From Bacteroidales bacterium (GTDB lineage Bacteria > Bacteroidota > Bacteroidia > Bacteroidales > VadinHA17), in NCBI GenBank assembly GCA_016928075.1, contig JAFGLJ010000008.1, positions 1 to 53,199 on the forward strand: a stretch of DNA of 53,199 bases, read 5' to 3'. This document shows, in pieces, positions 27,665-36,611 of the stretch. Position numbers and translations under genes: made by a program. The notes below the pieces were generated by a model that worked only from the letters and a program-made list of their open reading frames with translations, had not been told where the DNA came from and searched no databases. Numbering within the stretch: the first letter of the stretch is position 1; every line of letters begins with the position of its first letter.

Positions 27665-29446
27665 CTAGATTGCCTTTGTCTTATTCCGCAGCCACTTTTC
27701 AATGTCTTCAGGCAGCATCTGGCTGAGAATGTTATAAACAAGCTGGTGGTAATCATTCAGCCATTTTATTTCATCTTCCGTCATTAATTCTTTTTTAACC
27801 AATAAGGTATCGATATGGCAAAGATTTACCGTTTCAAACTTAAGAAACTTCCCGTATTCTGTTTCCTCATCTTCAACACACAGAATAAGGTTCTCGGTCC
27901 TGAATCCATATTCACCTTCCCTGTATATAGCCGGTTCATCAGATATAAGCATCCCTGGTTCTATAATGGTCTTCATATCACCTGAGGCACCTGTGCCAAT
28001 AGTCTGAGGACCCTCATGCACATTAAGGAAATAGCCCACTCCATGACCGGTGCCATGGCCATAATTCATACCATGGTCCCACAGGGCTTTCCGTGCGAGC
28101 ATCTCGATCTGGTACCCTTTTGTTCCAAGGGGGAATTTTGCCATTGCCAGGCTTATTGTTCCTTTCAGGGCAAGGGTGAAATCTGTTTTTTGCTGTTCGG
28201 TAGGGTTTCCAAGGCATATGGTACGTGTCACATCGGTGGTTCCACCGTAATACTGGCCTCCACTGTCGAGCAGGAAGATACCCCCGGCTTTAAGTTCAAC
28301 ATCAGTTTCAGGGGTGGCACAATAATGCGGTAAAGCACCATGTTCATTATACCCTGCTATCGTGGCAAAGCTGGGACCGGTGCAGTCTTCCTGTTGCATT
28401 CTGAATTCCAGCAACTTATCTGCAGCACTTATTTCTGTTATTCTTATTTTACCAACAGAATTTTCAAGCCAGTGGAAAAAACTTGTAAGCGCCAGTCCGT
28501 CTTTAATCATTACCTGCCTTATATTCTCTATCTCCACATCATTTTTAACAGCTTTCATCCTTGTGGGTATACTTATTTCTTCAACAATATCCACATCACC
28601 GGGGATTGAGTTAAACAGGGATGCAGATGTAGTGCCGGGAGTAATAATTATGCTTTTACCTCCTTCCAGTTTACCCAGTTCGGTATTTACCTGCCCGTAT
28701 GGAAGGATGGTTACACCGTCATATTCCAGCTTTTCTTTCAGGCTGCCGGGTATTTTCGAATTATCGGCAAAGAGCAAAATTTCATTCTGCCCGATAAGAG
28801 AAAAGGAGGTGAACAATGGACTGAACTCAACATCACCCCCCCTGATATTGAACAGCCATGCTATATCATCGAGTGAAGTGAGAAGGTGGTAATCAGCAGT
28901 CATTGATTGCATTCGTTTTCTAACGTCCGCTATTTTCTCCTTCCTGCTTTTCCCCGCAAACTTTAAAGGATGCTCAAAAGCTTCCTCTGCAGGCATAGGT
29001 TCTCTGTCTTTCCAGGTATCTGAAACAAGGTCCTGCTCCAGATCAAGGATAATTTTTTTCCTTGCGAAAGCTTTCTCTATCATCTGTACTATACCAATTG
29101 GCATTATTCTGCCGTTTACTGCAACTTTATTGTTTCTTTCAAGATTATCCACAAGCCAATCGATATATTCCGGAGTATGTGGTATTTTTAATTTCATCAG
29201 TTCAAAACCAGAGTTCCTTAACTGTCTTTCGGCCTGTATGAAATACCTTGAATCGGTCCACAAACCTGCAAAACTATCTGTTATAACAACGTTTGCTGCA
29301 GAGCCTGTGAAGCCGGTCAGCCACCTGATTATCTTCCAGTGATCAGGTACGTACTCTCCAAGGTGAGGATCGGTGATTGGTATGATGTAGGCATCTATAC
29401 CGCTTTCCTGCATCTTACTTCTTATAGCTTCGAGTTTCCTGTTCAT
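27665..29446 (-). CDS. Xaa-Pro aminopeptidase P family protein (M24B)
   Basis: The 593-residue cytoplasmic protein removes an N-terminal residue before proline. It has the three-domain form of eukaryote-like aminopeptidase P: creatinase-N (about 1-125), creatinase-N-like second domain (about 125-300), and the M24 pita-bread domain (about 305-530), with a short C-terminal extension (HIDTLLVKKELMTEDEIKWLNDYHQ). Metal ligands are visible in LLDSGGQYYGGTTDVTRTICLG (two aspartates), YGHGTGHGVGYFLNVHEGPQ (histidine), ISDEPAIYREGEYGFRTENL (two glutamates). There is no signal peptide. It is monocistronic between two repeat-rich gaps. Confidence 0.94.
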   Translation of the reverse strand: MNRKLEAIRSKMQESGIDAYIIPITDPHLGEYVPDHWKIIRWLTGFTGSAANVVITDSFAGLWTDSRYFIQAERQLRNSGFELMKLKIPHTPEYIDWLVDNLERNNKVAVNGRIMPIGIVQMIEKAFARKKIILDLEQDLVSDTWKDREPMPAEEAFEHPLKFAGKSRKEKIADVRKRMQSMTADYHLLTSLDDIAWLFNIRGGDVEFSPLFTSFSLIGQNEILLFADNSKIPGSLKEKLEYDGVTILPYGQVNTELGKLEGGKSIIITPGTTSASLFNSIPGDVDIVEEISIPTRMKAVKNDVEIENIRQVMIKDGLALTSFFHWLENSVGKIRITEISAADKLLEFRMQQEDCTGPSFATIAGYNEHGALPHYCATPETDVELKAGGIFLLDSGGQYYGGTTDVTRTICLGNPTEQQKTDFTLALKGTISLAMAKFPLGTKGYQIEMLARKALWDHGMNYGHGTGHGVGYFLNVHEGPQTIGTGASGDMKTIIEPGMLISDEPAIYREGEYGFRTENLILCVEDEETEYGKFLKFETVNLCHIDTLLVKKELMTEDEIKWLNDYHQLVYNILSQMLPEDIEKWLRNKTKAI

Positions 29447-29540
29447 GAGTTATGAGTTATGAGTTATGAGTTACAAGTTACAAGTTACGTATTATGAATT
29501 ATGAATTTCAAACATTCAAACGCTCAAACGTTCAAACATA
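29447..29540. repeat. Tandem words GAGTTAT/AAGTTAC (7 bp) and TCAAACGT (8 bp)
   Basis: Four 7-bp units of GAGTTAT grade into AAGTTAC units (29450-29487). After a short spacer, four 8-bp units of TCAAACAT, TCAAACGC, TCAAACGT and TCAAACAT follow (29508-29540). This fills most of the 106-bp gap between aminopeptidase P and the BNR-repeat protein. GAGTTAT words also occur at 21532-21548. Confidence 0.75.
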
Positions 29541-29552
29541 AAAAACTCAACA

Positions 29553-30611
29553 CTATTCAACTTTCTCAACCTTCTCAATCCTGAATCTCGATATTTTACC
29601 TTCAGCGCCCGCTGCAAATCCAGTCAGTGTACCCGGCACTGGCCTTGCCGTATAGTAACCTTCATCATCTGATCCGGGAAGCCATGTATTACCGTTATCC
29701 AACGAATAATCACAACCAGTCTTACCTATGGCAAAAGCAAGTCTGGAATCTTCATCCTGCATCCAGACAATACATGAGCGATATTCACGGGGCATTGTTT
29801 CAGATAACTGCCAGGAGTCGCCACCATCTGATGACCATGCGGCAATTTTTTCATTCAATTCCGGTTTGTCATATGTACCTCCAACAACTATTCCATTCCG
29901 GCTGTCACAGAATGAAACAGAAAAATTACCTGAAGATGGATTGCCATGCACCAATCCTGTCTCACGAGCTGTCCAGCTTATTCCATGATCGTTCGATATA
30001 AACACCCTTGCTGCAGATCCACCTGTAATTATCCATATATTACCATCGGCATGATAATCAATGCAGCTGTTTGATGCCGCAAAATTATATTCACCAGCAT
30101 TAAGTACAGGCATATTATTTAATTCACTCCACGACCTGCCCCTGTCTGATGTTCTGATTAAGAATGAAGTACTATCAAGAGGATCACTCAGTGCCAGACC
30201 TGTGTTCTCATCGGCAAAAACCGCCGAGTCGAAGAATATGCCTTCTGCATTATTTTCGTAAACAATATCCCATGACACACCTCCGTCAGCGGTATAATAT
30301 GCCCGTCCGGGCCTGCTTATGCCAAAAACTATCGCTTCCATGTCATTCCATGCATGTAAGCTCCTAAAGTCATCTTCCGATGCCCCCGGTATTGTACCGA
30401 CTTTCCATGTTTCTCCCCTGTCAACCGAAACCAGGTATGTTCCACCCGTTCCGGATGCCCAGATCACATCCTCACTTACAACATGCAGGGCTCTTATGCT
30501 GGCAATTGTACCGGTATCGAGTTCGGTGAATTCAATCTCATAACTGGTTTCACCACCGCGTCCTGTGGCAAGTATGGCAACCAGTAAAATTGTAATATAT
30601 TTTTCTATCAT
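29553..30611 (-). CDS. BNR/YCF48-like beta-propeller protein, exported
   Basis: This 352-residue protein carries repeated sialidase-type Asp boxes (S-x-D-x-G-x-x-W), visible as SVDRGETWKV, TADGGVSWDI, TSDRGRSWSEL, SNDHGISWTA, SSDGGDSWQL and SLDNGNTWLPG, which form a six- or seven-bladed propeller like the photosynthesis assembly protein YCF48 family. An N-terminal hydrophobic segment (TILLVAILATG) would export it. The residue after that segment is R18 where lipoproteins have cysteine; the codon CGC is one base change from TGC. No sialidase catalytic residues are recognised, so glycan binding or protein scaffolding is more likely than hydrolysis. Confidence 0.8.
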   Translation of the reverse strand: MIEKYITILLVAILATGRGGETSYEIEFTELDTGTIASIRALHVVSEDVIWASGTGGTYLVSVDRGETWKVGTIPGASEDDFRSLHAWNDMEAIVFGISRPGRAYYTADGGVSWDIVYENNAEGIFFDSAVFADENTGLALSDPLDSTSFLIRTSDRGRSWSELNNMPVLNAGEYNFAASNSCIDYHADGNIWIITGGSAARVFISNDHGISWTARETGLVHGNPSSGNFSVSFCDSRNGIVVGGTYDKPELNEKIAAWSSDGGDSWQLSETMPREYRSCIVWMQDEDSRLAFAIGKTGCDYSLDNGNTWLPGSDDEGYYTARPVPGTLTGFAAGAEGKISRFRIEKVEKVE

Positions 30612-30948
30612 AATGGTATTCTGAGTAAGAATTTTAAAGGTAATGTTTTTGGTTGGAATATTGGATTATTGGAGTAATGGAATAATGGGACGAAGCAGTT
30701 TCAGGTTTGCCTTCGGCGAGCTCGGCTTCGCCTAGGTTCAGGTTTCAGGTTTTAAATTTCAGGTTTCAGGTCTTGTTTACATGTCTTATCAAACTCTCAA
30801 ACGCTCAAACCTTCAAACCCACCCTTAGCCCTAGCCTTAACCTAACTTTATTTCTCTGTTAATAAACTTTAACACGGTAGATAAAGCAATTGATTTCCTG
30901 CTTATTAGATTCAGTTTTTTAGTTGTTAATGTCTTTATACCAATAAAT

Positions 30949-30964
30949 TACTATATATTTAGTA
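30949..30964. promoter_or_regulatory. BlaI operator candidate 1
   Basis: TACTATATATTTAGTA is a 16-bp dyad of half-sites TACTA and TAGTA separated by 6 bp. A second site with the same half-sites and spacer lies 34 bp downstream. Placed 108-123 bp before the BlaI start, the pair is the likely autoregulatory target of the winged-helix repressor. Confidence 0.6.
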
Positions 30965-30982
30965 GATTTATTACAAAAATAA

Positions 30983-30998
30983 TACTATATTTGTAGTA
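30983..30998. promoter_or_regulatory. BlaI operator candidate 2 overlapping the -7 element
   Basis: TACTATATTTGTAGTA repeats the half-sites TACTA and TAGTA with a 6-bp spacer. TATATTTG inside it (30986-30993) matches the TAnnTTTG -7 promoter element, so a bound repressor would cover the promoter. A good TTG at -33 is missing, with TTTAG at 30958-30962 the nearest match. Confidence 0.65.
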
Positions 30999-31071
30999 GT
31001 CATAGAATAGAATGAACCGATAAAACACTTTACATTAATTAATAACTTGCATTGAAGAAGAATTAACTATT

Positions 31072-31479
31072 ATGAGCAAAAAAGAGACAAAGATAAGAAG
31101 GCTTACCAGGGCTGAAGAAGAAGTAATGCAAATACTATGGGACATGGAAGAGGGAGTTGTAAAAGATATTGTTGAAAAATTTGATGACCCAAAACCTGCC
31201 TACACTACTATAGCCACTGTCCTTAAAGTCCTGGAGAGGAAGAGTTTCGTGGAATATAAAACTGTTGGGAACACCTATCTTTATTTCCCCATGGTATCAA
31301 AAACCGATTATACAAAATTTCAGCTTTCCAGCCTTCTAAAGAATTATTTTAATGGATCCTTCCCTAAGATGGCGACATTCTTCGCCAGGGAGAATGATTT
31401 AACCTTGATAGAGCTGGAAGAAATTCTTAAAGAAGCCATGAAAGATATTAATAAAGAACAATACGGAAATGATGACTGA
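31072..31479 (+). CDS. BlaI/MecI/CopY family winged-helix repressor
   Basis: The 135-residue protein is the usual length for this family. The N-terminal winged helix is seen as RLTRAEEEVMQILWDMEEGVVKDIV and PAYTTIATVLKVLERKSFVEYK, and the C-terminal helices (LSSLLKNYFNGSFPKMATFFARENDLTLIELEEILKEAM) form the dimer region. These repressors are inactivated by proteolysis started by a partner M56 membrane protease, which is encoded next with an 11-bp overlap. Two dyads upstream suggest that it controls its own operon. Copper regulation (CopY type) is unlikely because no CxC metal motif is present. Confidence 0.9.
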   Translation: MSKKETKIRRLTRAEEEVMQILWDMEEGVVKDIVEKFDDPKPAYTTIATVLKVLERKSFVEYKTVGNTYLYFPMVSKTDYTKFQLSSLLKNYFNGSFPKMATFFARENDLTLIELEEILKEAMKDINKEQYGNDD

Positions 31480-32881
31480 CATTTTTTTATACCTGCTCAA
31501 AAGCTCACTTACCATGTCGCTGTTATACATGGTGTACTGGTTCTTTCTGAAGAAGGAGACATTGTTTAATACAAGCAGGTACTACCTCCTTCTTTCATTA
31601 GTAATTTCAGTTGTACTCCCTTTCATATGTATCAGGTACAATGTGAGCTCTCCCGAAAGGTTTGCAGGAAGAGACATGACCGGGACACTTACCAATATTA
31701 ATAATATCACTCTGCATCAAGGTGCCAGATTACCCTTACTACTTCGAATTGCAGGTATAGTCTATCTGCTTGGCACTTTTTTATTTTTATCAAGAATCAC
31801 AATTCAATTTGCAATACTCTTCGGAATTATATATAAAAATGGCGTTAAGATTATTAATGGGACCAGGATAGTTTATAATACCCGTTACCAGATGCCATTT
31901 TCGTTTATGAACCTGGTCTTTATTAATAAAAATGATACAAGTCATAACAATATCAGTGATATAATTGCTCATGAAAAAGTGCACATTCGTGAGAATCACT
32001 GGTTTGATCTGATGGTGGTTGAAATCATAAGCATTTTCTTATGGTTCAATCCGTTTATATGGTTCTTTGAGAGATCCATTAAGCAAAATCATGAATACCT
32101 GGCCGACGAAGGGGTCATTGCGCAGGGCTACAATGTCGGCCGGTATCATTCAGTACTAATTAACCAGTTGATGGGAATGGAAGTTATAGGAATAACAAAT
32201 AACCTGAACTATTCCCTCAACGCAAAACGATTAAAAATGATGAAAAAGAGCAAGACCCCTAAATTAAAAGCTTTGCATATGATCTGGGCGCTGCCTGTTA
32301 TTGTTTTTTTACTAGCAGCATTTGCAGAGCCCAGGTATGAAACTGTTTCTGATGCTGATCAGGCCGCAATAGCCAAAACTGTTAAGCTGACTGTGGCGGT
32401 TATGGACAATAATGGCGATCCTGTTCCGGGTGCCAATGTTATTATAAAAGGTACCAGGAAAGGGACCACTACAGATAAGGATGGTTTGTTTACACTTGAG
32501 GTAAGCGAATCTGACGTTATTGTAGTATCCTTCAAGGGGTTTGAGGACAGCCCTATTTACATGGAAAAGTTAATTGAAAAGAATGGAAAATCGGACAGTT
32601 ATAAAATGAAATTGATGCTTAAGCCGGCAGGATCTGATATCTATATGGTCGTAAATTCTCCTGATGAGATTAAAGAGCTTGAGAATACTCTCAAAACTCT
32701 TGAGCTGAAGCAAAAAGAGCTCGAGGAAATGAAGAAAAAAATCAGCCAGCTTGAGCAGGAGGGTAATGTTAATAAGGAAGAACTGGAAAAGAAGAAAGCA
32801 ACCCTTAAAAAGGAATGGACCATGGTATCGGAAAAACGAGCTGCCGTGGAGAAAAAATTGCAGAGTATTAAGAAAAAGTAG
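31469..32881 (+). CDS. BlaR1/MecR1-like M56 membrane metalloprotease with CarboxypepD-reg-like domain
   Basis: The 470-residue protein has membrane segments at about 6-26, 37-55, 90-108 and 110-122, and one after the protease at about 275-291. The cytoplasmic protease has the zinc site H168-E169-K-V-H172 and third ligand E209 in NHEYLADE. After the last helix, where BlaR1 has a penicillin-binding sensor, it carries a carboxypeptidase-regulatory-like beta domain (about 308-390, VPGANVIIKGTRKGTTTDKDG) and a charged coiled coil (about 405-470). Lacking an SxxK sensor, it is not likely to detect beta-lactams directly; the signal is unknown. The operon contains only this gene and the repressor. 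Confidence 0.88.
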   Translation: MMTDIFLYLLKSSLTMSLLYMVYWFFLKKETLFNTSRYYLLLSLVISVVLPFICIRYNVSSPERFAGRDMTGTLTNINNITLHQGARLPLLLRIAGIVYLLGTFLFLSRITIQFAILFGIIYKNGVKIINGTRIVYNTRYQMPFSFMNLVFINKNDTSHNNISDIIAHEKVHIRENHWFDLMVVEIISIFLWFNPFIWFFERSIKQNHEYLADEGVIAQGYNVGRYHSVLINQLMGMEVIGITNNLNYSLNAKRLKMMKKSKTPKLKALHMIWALPVIVFLLAAFAEPRYETVSDADQAAIAKTVKLTVAVMDNNGDPVPGANVIIKGTRKGTTTDKDGLFTLEVSESDVIVVSFKGFEDSPIYMEKLIEKNGKSDSYKMKLMLKPAGSDIYMVVNSPDEIKELENTLKTLELKQKELEEMKKKISQLEQEGNVNKEELEKKKATLKKEWTMVSEKRAAVEKKLQSIKKK

Positions 32882-32903
32882 GTAACCTGACCCACTGTGA
32901 TTT

Positions 32904-32970
32904 AAGAATACCGATTAACGATGTAAGATTTAAGAAGTGGTTTTTTCGTTAACCGGTATTCTTTTTTTAT
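32904..32970 (+). terminator. Terminator-like long hairpin after the M56 gene
   Basis: AAGAATACCG (32904-32913) and the following bases pair with CGTTAACCGGTATTCTT (32947-32963) over 17 bp with one mismatch. A T run follows (32962-32968). The 26-base loop contains GATGTAAGATTTAAGAA, closely related to the GATTTTAGATTTAAGAA word at 39546-39562. It therefore seems to be part terminator and part dispersed repeat. Confidence 0.6.
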
Positions 32971-32975
32971 TACTT

Positions 32976-33021
32976 CCACCGTAGCAAGGCACGGGTCAGA
33001 GACCCGCGCCAGTGAAGGAGG
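32976..33021. repeat. Intergenic hairpin repeat, family A, copy 3
   Basis: CCACCGTAGC precedes the inner stem CGGGTC, loop AGA, GACCCG, extended outward by GGC and GCC. AGTGAAGGAGG closes it. It sits between the M56 terminator and the stop codon of the convergent DPP4-like gene, and aligns with the other family A copies. Confidence 0.75.
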
Positions 33022-33025
33022 ATAA

Positions 33026-35182
33026 TTAATCCTTCAGGTTGAACCATTCCAGCCAGTGGCGTTGATCTTCATTTGTCGTATGCCTGGCTTTTGCTCCGCC
33101 CCAGCCATGCCTGCCACCGGGATAGATCATAAAGTCAAATACCTTTCCCTCATCCTGCAGCTTTGATACCAACCATATCGAGTTTTGCATATGCACATTA
33201 TCATCAGCCATCCCATGCACTATATATAACTTTCCTTTAAGGTTATCACTATATGTCAGTACGGATCCATTTTTGTACCCTTCAGGATTATCTTCTGGTG
33301 TATCCATAAAGCGTTCAGTATATACGTTATCATAAAGACGCCAGTCGGTAACTGAATATTTTGCTATCCCGTGTGTCCAGTAATCAGCACCGTATGTAAG
33401 TGCCATTGCAGTTGTATATCCCCCGTAAGAACCTCCGGTAATACCCATTCTTGATGCATCAACCCAGGGCTTCTCACGCAACCACTTGACGGCTTCTATG
33501 TAGTCAAGCATTTCCCATTTCCCCAGGCTGCGATGCATATAGTCAAGTCCTTTCTTTCCAAAGTGTCCTGATGCCCTGTGATCAACCGAGAAGGTTATAA
33601 TGCCATTCTCCGCATACCAGTTGGGCCGTCCACCCATATACCTGTTTCTCACACCACCGGCATCCGGTCCGCCATAAATGGTAAATATCACCGGGTACTT
33701 TTCAGACTCATCAAAATCCTCCGGAAATGATATTATTGCCGGCAACATAAATCCATCGGCAGCTTCAATCCTGACAAGTTCAAACTTCAGATTACTATCA
33801 GTTTCCTCGTCTGCCTCATCCGGCAATTGTATATCCCTGACTTTTCTTCCCCTGCTGTCAAAGACAACCATTGAAGTGGGGGTTGACAGGTTTGACCAGG
33901 TATCAATCAGGTATTTCCCTGAGGGTGATATATCAGCCGAATGCGACCCGGGGATATCGGTGTATCTTATCAGTCCTGTGCCATCAAGGTTAACCCTGAA
34001 AAAATGGCTTTCGGTTGATTCGCCACCCGTACCTGAAAAGTAAACCACATCCTGATCCTCATCAACCCTGATTACACCTGTTACCCTCCAGTCAAAGTCG
34101 GTTAGTTGTGACTTCAGGTTACCGTCCCAGTCATAATAATAGAGATTCATCCAGTCTGACCTGCAGCTTCTTATTATAAAGCCGGAACCATCATTCATTA
34201 TATAGTTGTCAGTGAAGAAATCAATCCATGTATCCCGTGTTTCACGGTATACTTCCTTAAATTCCCCTATTTTGATATCGGCAAGAATAAACCTCATATC
34301 GTCCTGGTCACGGTTCAAGACCTGCATCATCAGCTTATCACTGTCGGGTGTCCAATCGGGCCATGCAATATACTGATCTACGGAATCATCAGTCTTAACC
34401 CAAACAGTTTGTGCAGATACTATATCCACCACGCCCATTTTCACTTTTGGATTAGGATCCCCTGGCTTGGGATATGGTGTTATTTCCCGGGTACCGTGAA
34501 GTCCATCCTCTTCATCGATACGATTTATTATAAATTCAGGCACACTGGTCTCATCCGTATGCAGGTATGCAATTTTCCTGCTATCAGGTGACCACCAGAA
34601 AGCAGCATAGCGGCTACCCCTGCCCAGGATTTCCTCCATATAAACCCATGATGCATAACCGTTATACACTTTCTCAGCAGCATCAAAAGAAAGCCTGGTT
34701 TCCTGATCTGTTATCAGGTCATAAACATAAAGGTCTCTTGCCTTTGTATAGGCAATTTTTTTCCCGTCAGGTGAGAAACGCGGATTATTTTCTTCCACAC
34801 CATCTTTTGTCAGCTGTTTCACTTCAGTATCTCCAAGTCCGAACAGCCAGAGGTCACTGTCTTTTTTAAGGACTATATATTGATTATCAGAGCTCATGGT
34901 GGTCCCATAATCCATAGTGAAACCTTCAGGCAGGGAATTCATAAACTCGTCCCTGTAATTAACATACTCTTCATAGACTTTTTTCTTCCCTGTCCTGACA
35001 TGCACACTCATAACAACAGGGTTACCTTCATCATCAGTTGTTCTTTCAAGGTAATGATTATCATCTGCCCACCCCAGTATTCCCCCCGGTGTTCTGAAAC
35101 GCTGCGCACTGGAGTCCTGTACAGTTAATAGGAACAGGATAACAAGGGGCAAAACACATAAACAATGTACTTTATTCTTCAT
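33026..35182 (-). CDS. Dipeptidyl-peptidase IV-like S9B peptidase
   Basis: The 718-residue protein releases Xaa-Pro or Xaa-Ala dipeptides from peptide N-termini. A Sec signal peptide (VILFLLTVQDSSAQ) exports it. The DPP-IV propeller occupies about residues 60-480 and includes YASWVYMEEILGRGSRYAAFWWSPDSRKIAY, with the paired glutamate motif (EE) that in DPP-IV enzymes binds the free N-terminus. The hydrolase domain has S585 in GGSYGGYT, D660 in HGMADDNVHMQ and H692 in GGRHGWGG. It is well conserved and complete. It is monocistronic and divergent from the acyltransferase gene, with about 120 bp between the likely starts. Confidence 0.94.
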   Translation of the reverse strand: MKNKVHCLCVLPLVILFLLTVQDSSAQRFRTPGGILGWADDNHYLERTTDDEGNPVVMSVHVRTGKKKVYEEYVNYRDEFMNSLPEGFTMDYGTTMSSDNQYIVLKKDSDLWLFGLGDTEVKQLTKDGVEENNPRFSPDGKKIAYTKARDLYVYDLITDQETRLSFDAAEKVYNGYASWVYMEEILGRGSRYAAFWWSPDSRKIAYLHTDETSVPEFIINRIDEEDGLHGTREITPYPKPGDPNPKVKMGVVDIVSAQTVWVKTDDSVDQYIAWPDWTPDSDKLMMQVLNRDQDDMRFILADIKIGEFKEVYRETRDTWIDFFTDNYIMNDGSGFIIRSCRSDWMNLYYYDWDGNLKSQLTDFDWRVTGVIRVDEDQDVVYFSGTGGESTESHFFRVNLDGTGLIRYTDIPGSHSADISPSGKYLIDTWSNLSTPTSMVVFDSRGRKVRDIQLPDEADEETDSNLKFELVRIEAADGFMLPAIISFPEDFDESEKYPVIFTIYGGPDAGGVRNRYMGGRPNWYAENGIITFSVDHRASGHFGKKGLDYMHRSLGKWEMLDYIEAVKWLREKPWVDASRMGITGGSYGGYTTAMALTYGADYWTHGIAKYSVTDWRLYDNVYTERFMDTPEDNPEGYKNGSVLTYSDNLKGKLYIVHGMADDNVHMQNSIWLVSKLQDEGKVFDFMIYPGGRHGWGGAKARHTTNEDQRHWLEWFNLKD

Positions 35183-35303
35183 AGCTCTTAATTAAATATG
35201 ATTATTAAAAATTAAATGTAAGGATTTGTTTCTAATTAACTAAACCCTAATGTTCAACAACACAAATAAAGTTTTTAACTTTACATTGATTACCAGCAGA
35301 AAT

Positions 35304-36611
35304 ATGAAAGACAGTTATTACACTGACATAGAACAGAGAGGATGGATGTCACTGGATAATGCAGCCAAGATTTTTCCACCTGTAATAAGTAAATCTTTGA
35401 GCTCTGTTTTCAGGATTGGCTGCGAATTATCACTACCAGTGAAAATCAGTGCATTAAAGAGGTCTGTTGAAGAGACATGCCAGCGTTTCCCCTATTATCT
35501 TACCAGCCTGCACAAAGGTTTCTTCTGGTATTTTCTTGAGTACAATAAAAACATCAGGCCTTCCATTGTGGCTGAAGACAAAAAGCCCTGCGTGGCTTTC
35601 CCTGCAAAAAAAGGTGATTATGCCCTGTTCAGGGTCGTAGTGCTTGGAAACATGCTTTCCGTTGAATTTCTGCATATTTTGACTGATGGCGGAGGTGCAC
35701 TTGAATTTTTCAGAACCCTTCTGGTTACTTACCTCAGGAACTGCGGCCATGATGTTCCTTATTCAGAAGGTATTATAGATCCTTCATCTCCGGTTGATGC
35801 TTCCGAAGTTGAAGATGCTTATAATAAATACTTCAAAAAGGATGTTCCCCTGCCACCAAAACTTGAAAATGCCTGGCATTTACCATATGAAACAGTCGGA
35901 AAAGATTACCTTGGAATAATCCAGGCAGAGATACCTGTTACTGACCTGAAAAATATTTCTAAAGAAAATAATGTAACAATCACTGAATACCTTGCATCGG
36001 TATATCTTTTTTGCCTTCAGGATATATGGAATAAGGAAAAGAGAAAGGATAATAATATTATCAGGCTTGAAATACCCGTTAATATGCGGCGTAATTATCC
36101 AAGCCGAACCATGCGTAATTTTTCATTATTCGTATTACCTGAGCTCGACCTGCGACTGGGACATTTTGAGTTTGAAGAAATACTTAAGCATGTTCATAAT
36201 TATATGCAGATTCAAACGGATAAGAAACTATTGAGCAAGGTAATAGCGAGGAATGTCAAACCTGAGCGAAACATTTTTATCAGGACAACCCCTGTGTTCA
36301 TTAAAGATCTTGTACTGTCCGCCGCATTTAAGAAGTATGGTGCAACTAAATATTCAGGGGTATTAACAAATGTCGGAATAGCGAGGATGCCGGCAGAAGC
36401 AAATGGATATATCAGAAACGTATCGATGATACCACCTCCCCCTGTACAGCAGTTGAAGGTCAGTTGTGGTGTCCTTAGCTACAAGGACAGGTTATGTATA
36501 AGCTTTGCAAATAACACTTCAAATACTGAGCTTGAGAAAGATTTCTTTATGTTCCTGACAGGTAAAGGATTAAAGGTAAGAATCTTAAAAAATATATGGG
36601 ATGAAAAATAA
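35304..36611 (+). CDS. Condensation-superfamily acyltransferase (alcohol acetyltransferase-like)
   Basis: I choose the start at 35304 (435 residues), as the in-frame start at 35250 would add 18 residues of low complexity in AT-rich upstream DNA. The protein belongs to the CoA-dependent acyltransferase/condensation superfamily. The active-site H-x-x-x-D-G motif is visible as LHILTDGGGALEFFRTLL, and a later block IPVNMRRNYPSRTMRNFS is typical of alcohol acetyltransferase-like members. The acceptor and acyl donor are not known. The next gene overlaps it by 11 bp, and the same pairing with a zinc-ribbon membrane protein is known from other anaerobes. It is probably cytoplasmic. Confidence 0.82.
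   Translation: MKDSYYTDIEQRGWMSLDNAAKIFPPVISKSLSSVFRIGCELSLPVKISALKRSVEETCQRFPYYLTSLHKGFFWYFLEYNKNIRPSIVAEDKKPCVAFPAKKGDYALFRVVVLGNMLSVEFLHILTDGGGALEFFRTLLVTYLRNCGHDVPYSEGIIDPSSPVDASEVEDAYNKYFKKDVPLPPKLENAWHLPYETVGKDYLGIIQAEIPVTDLKNISKENNVTITEYLASVYLFCLQDIWNKEKRKDNNIIRLEIPVNMRRNYPSRTMRNFSLFVLPELDLRLGHFEFEEILKHVHNYMQIQTDKKLLSKVIARNVKPERNIFIRTTPVFIKDLVLSAAFKKYGATKYSGVLTNVGIARMPAEANGYIRNVSMIPPPPVQQLKVSCGVLSYKDRLCISFANNTSNTELEKDFFMFLTGKGLKVRILKNIWDEK

Larger units (their letters stand above)
30612..31071. other. 460-bp intergenic region: word repeats and BlaI operators
   Basis: Positions 30655-30840 carry mosaic repeats: a GGCGA...TCGCC hairpin with GAGCTC at 30717-30734, a 7-bp TCAGGTT word (30737-30778), and CTCAAAC words (30788-30820). 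GGCTTCGCCTAGGTTCAGGT at 30725-30744 recurs in reverse complement in the susC-GH127 gap. From 30841 on the sequence is AT-rich leader with two BlaI operator candidates (30949-30998) ahead of the BlaI gene. No gene is seen. Confidence 0.6.

Noticed and set aside
31072..32881. Beta-lactam resistance operon
   Set aside because: The M56 protein lacks a penicillin-binding sensor and there is no beta-lactamase gene.
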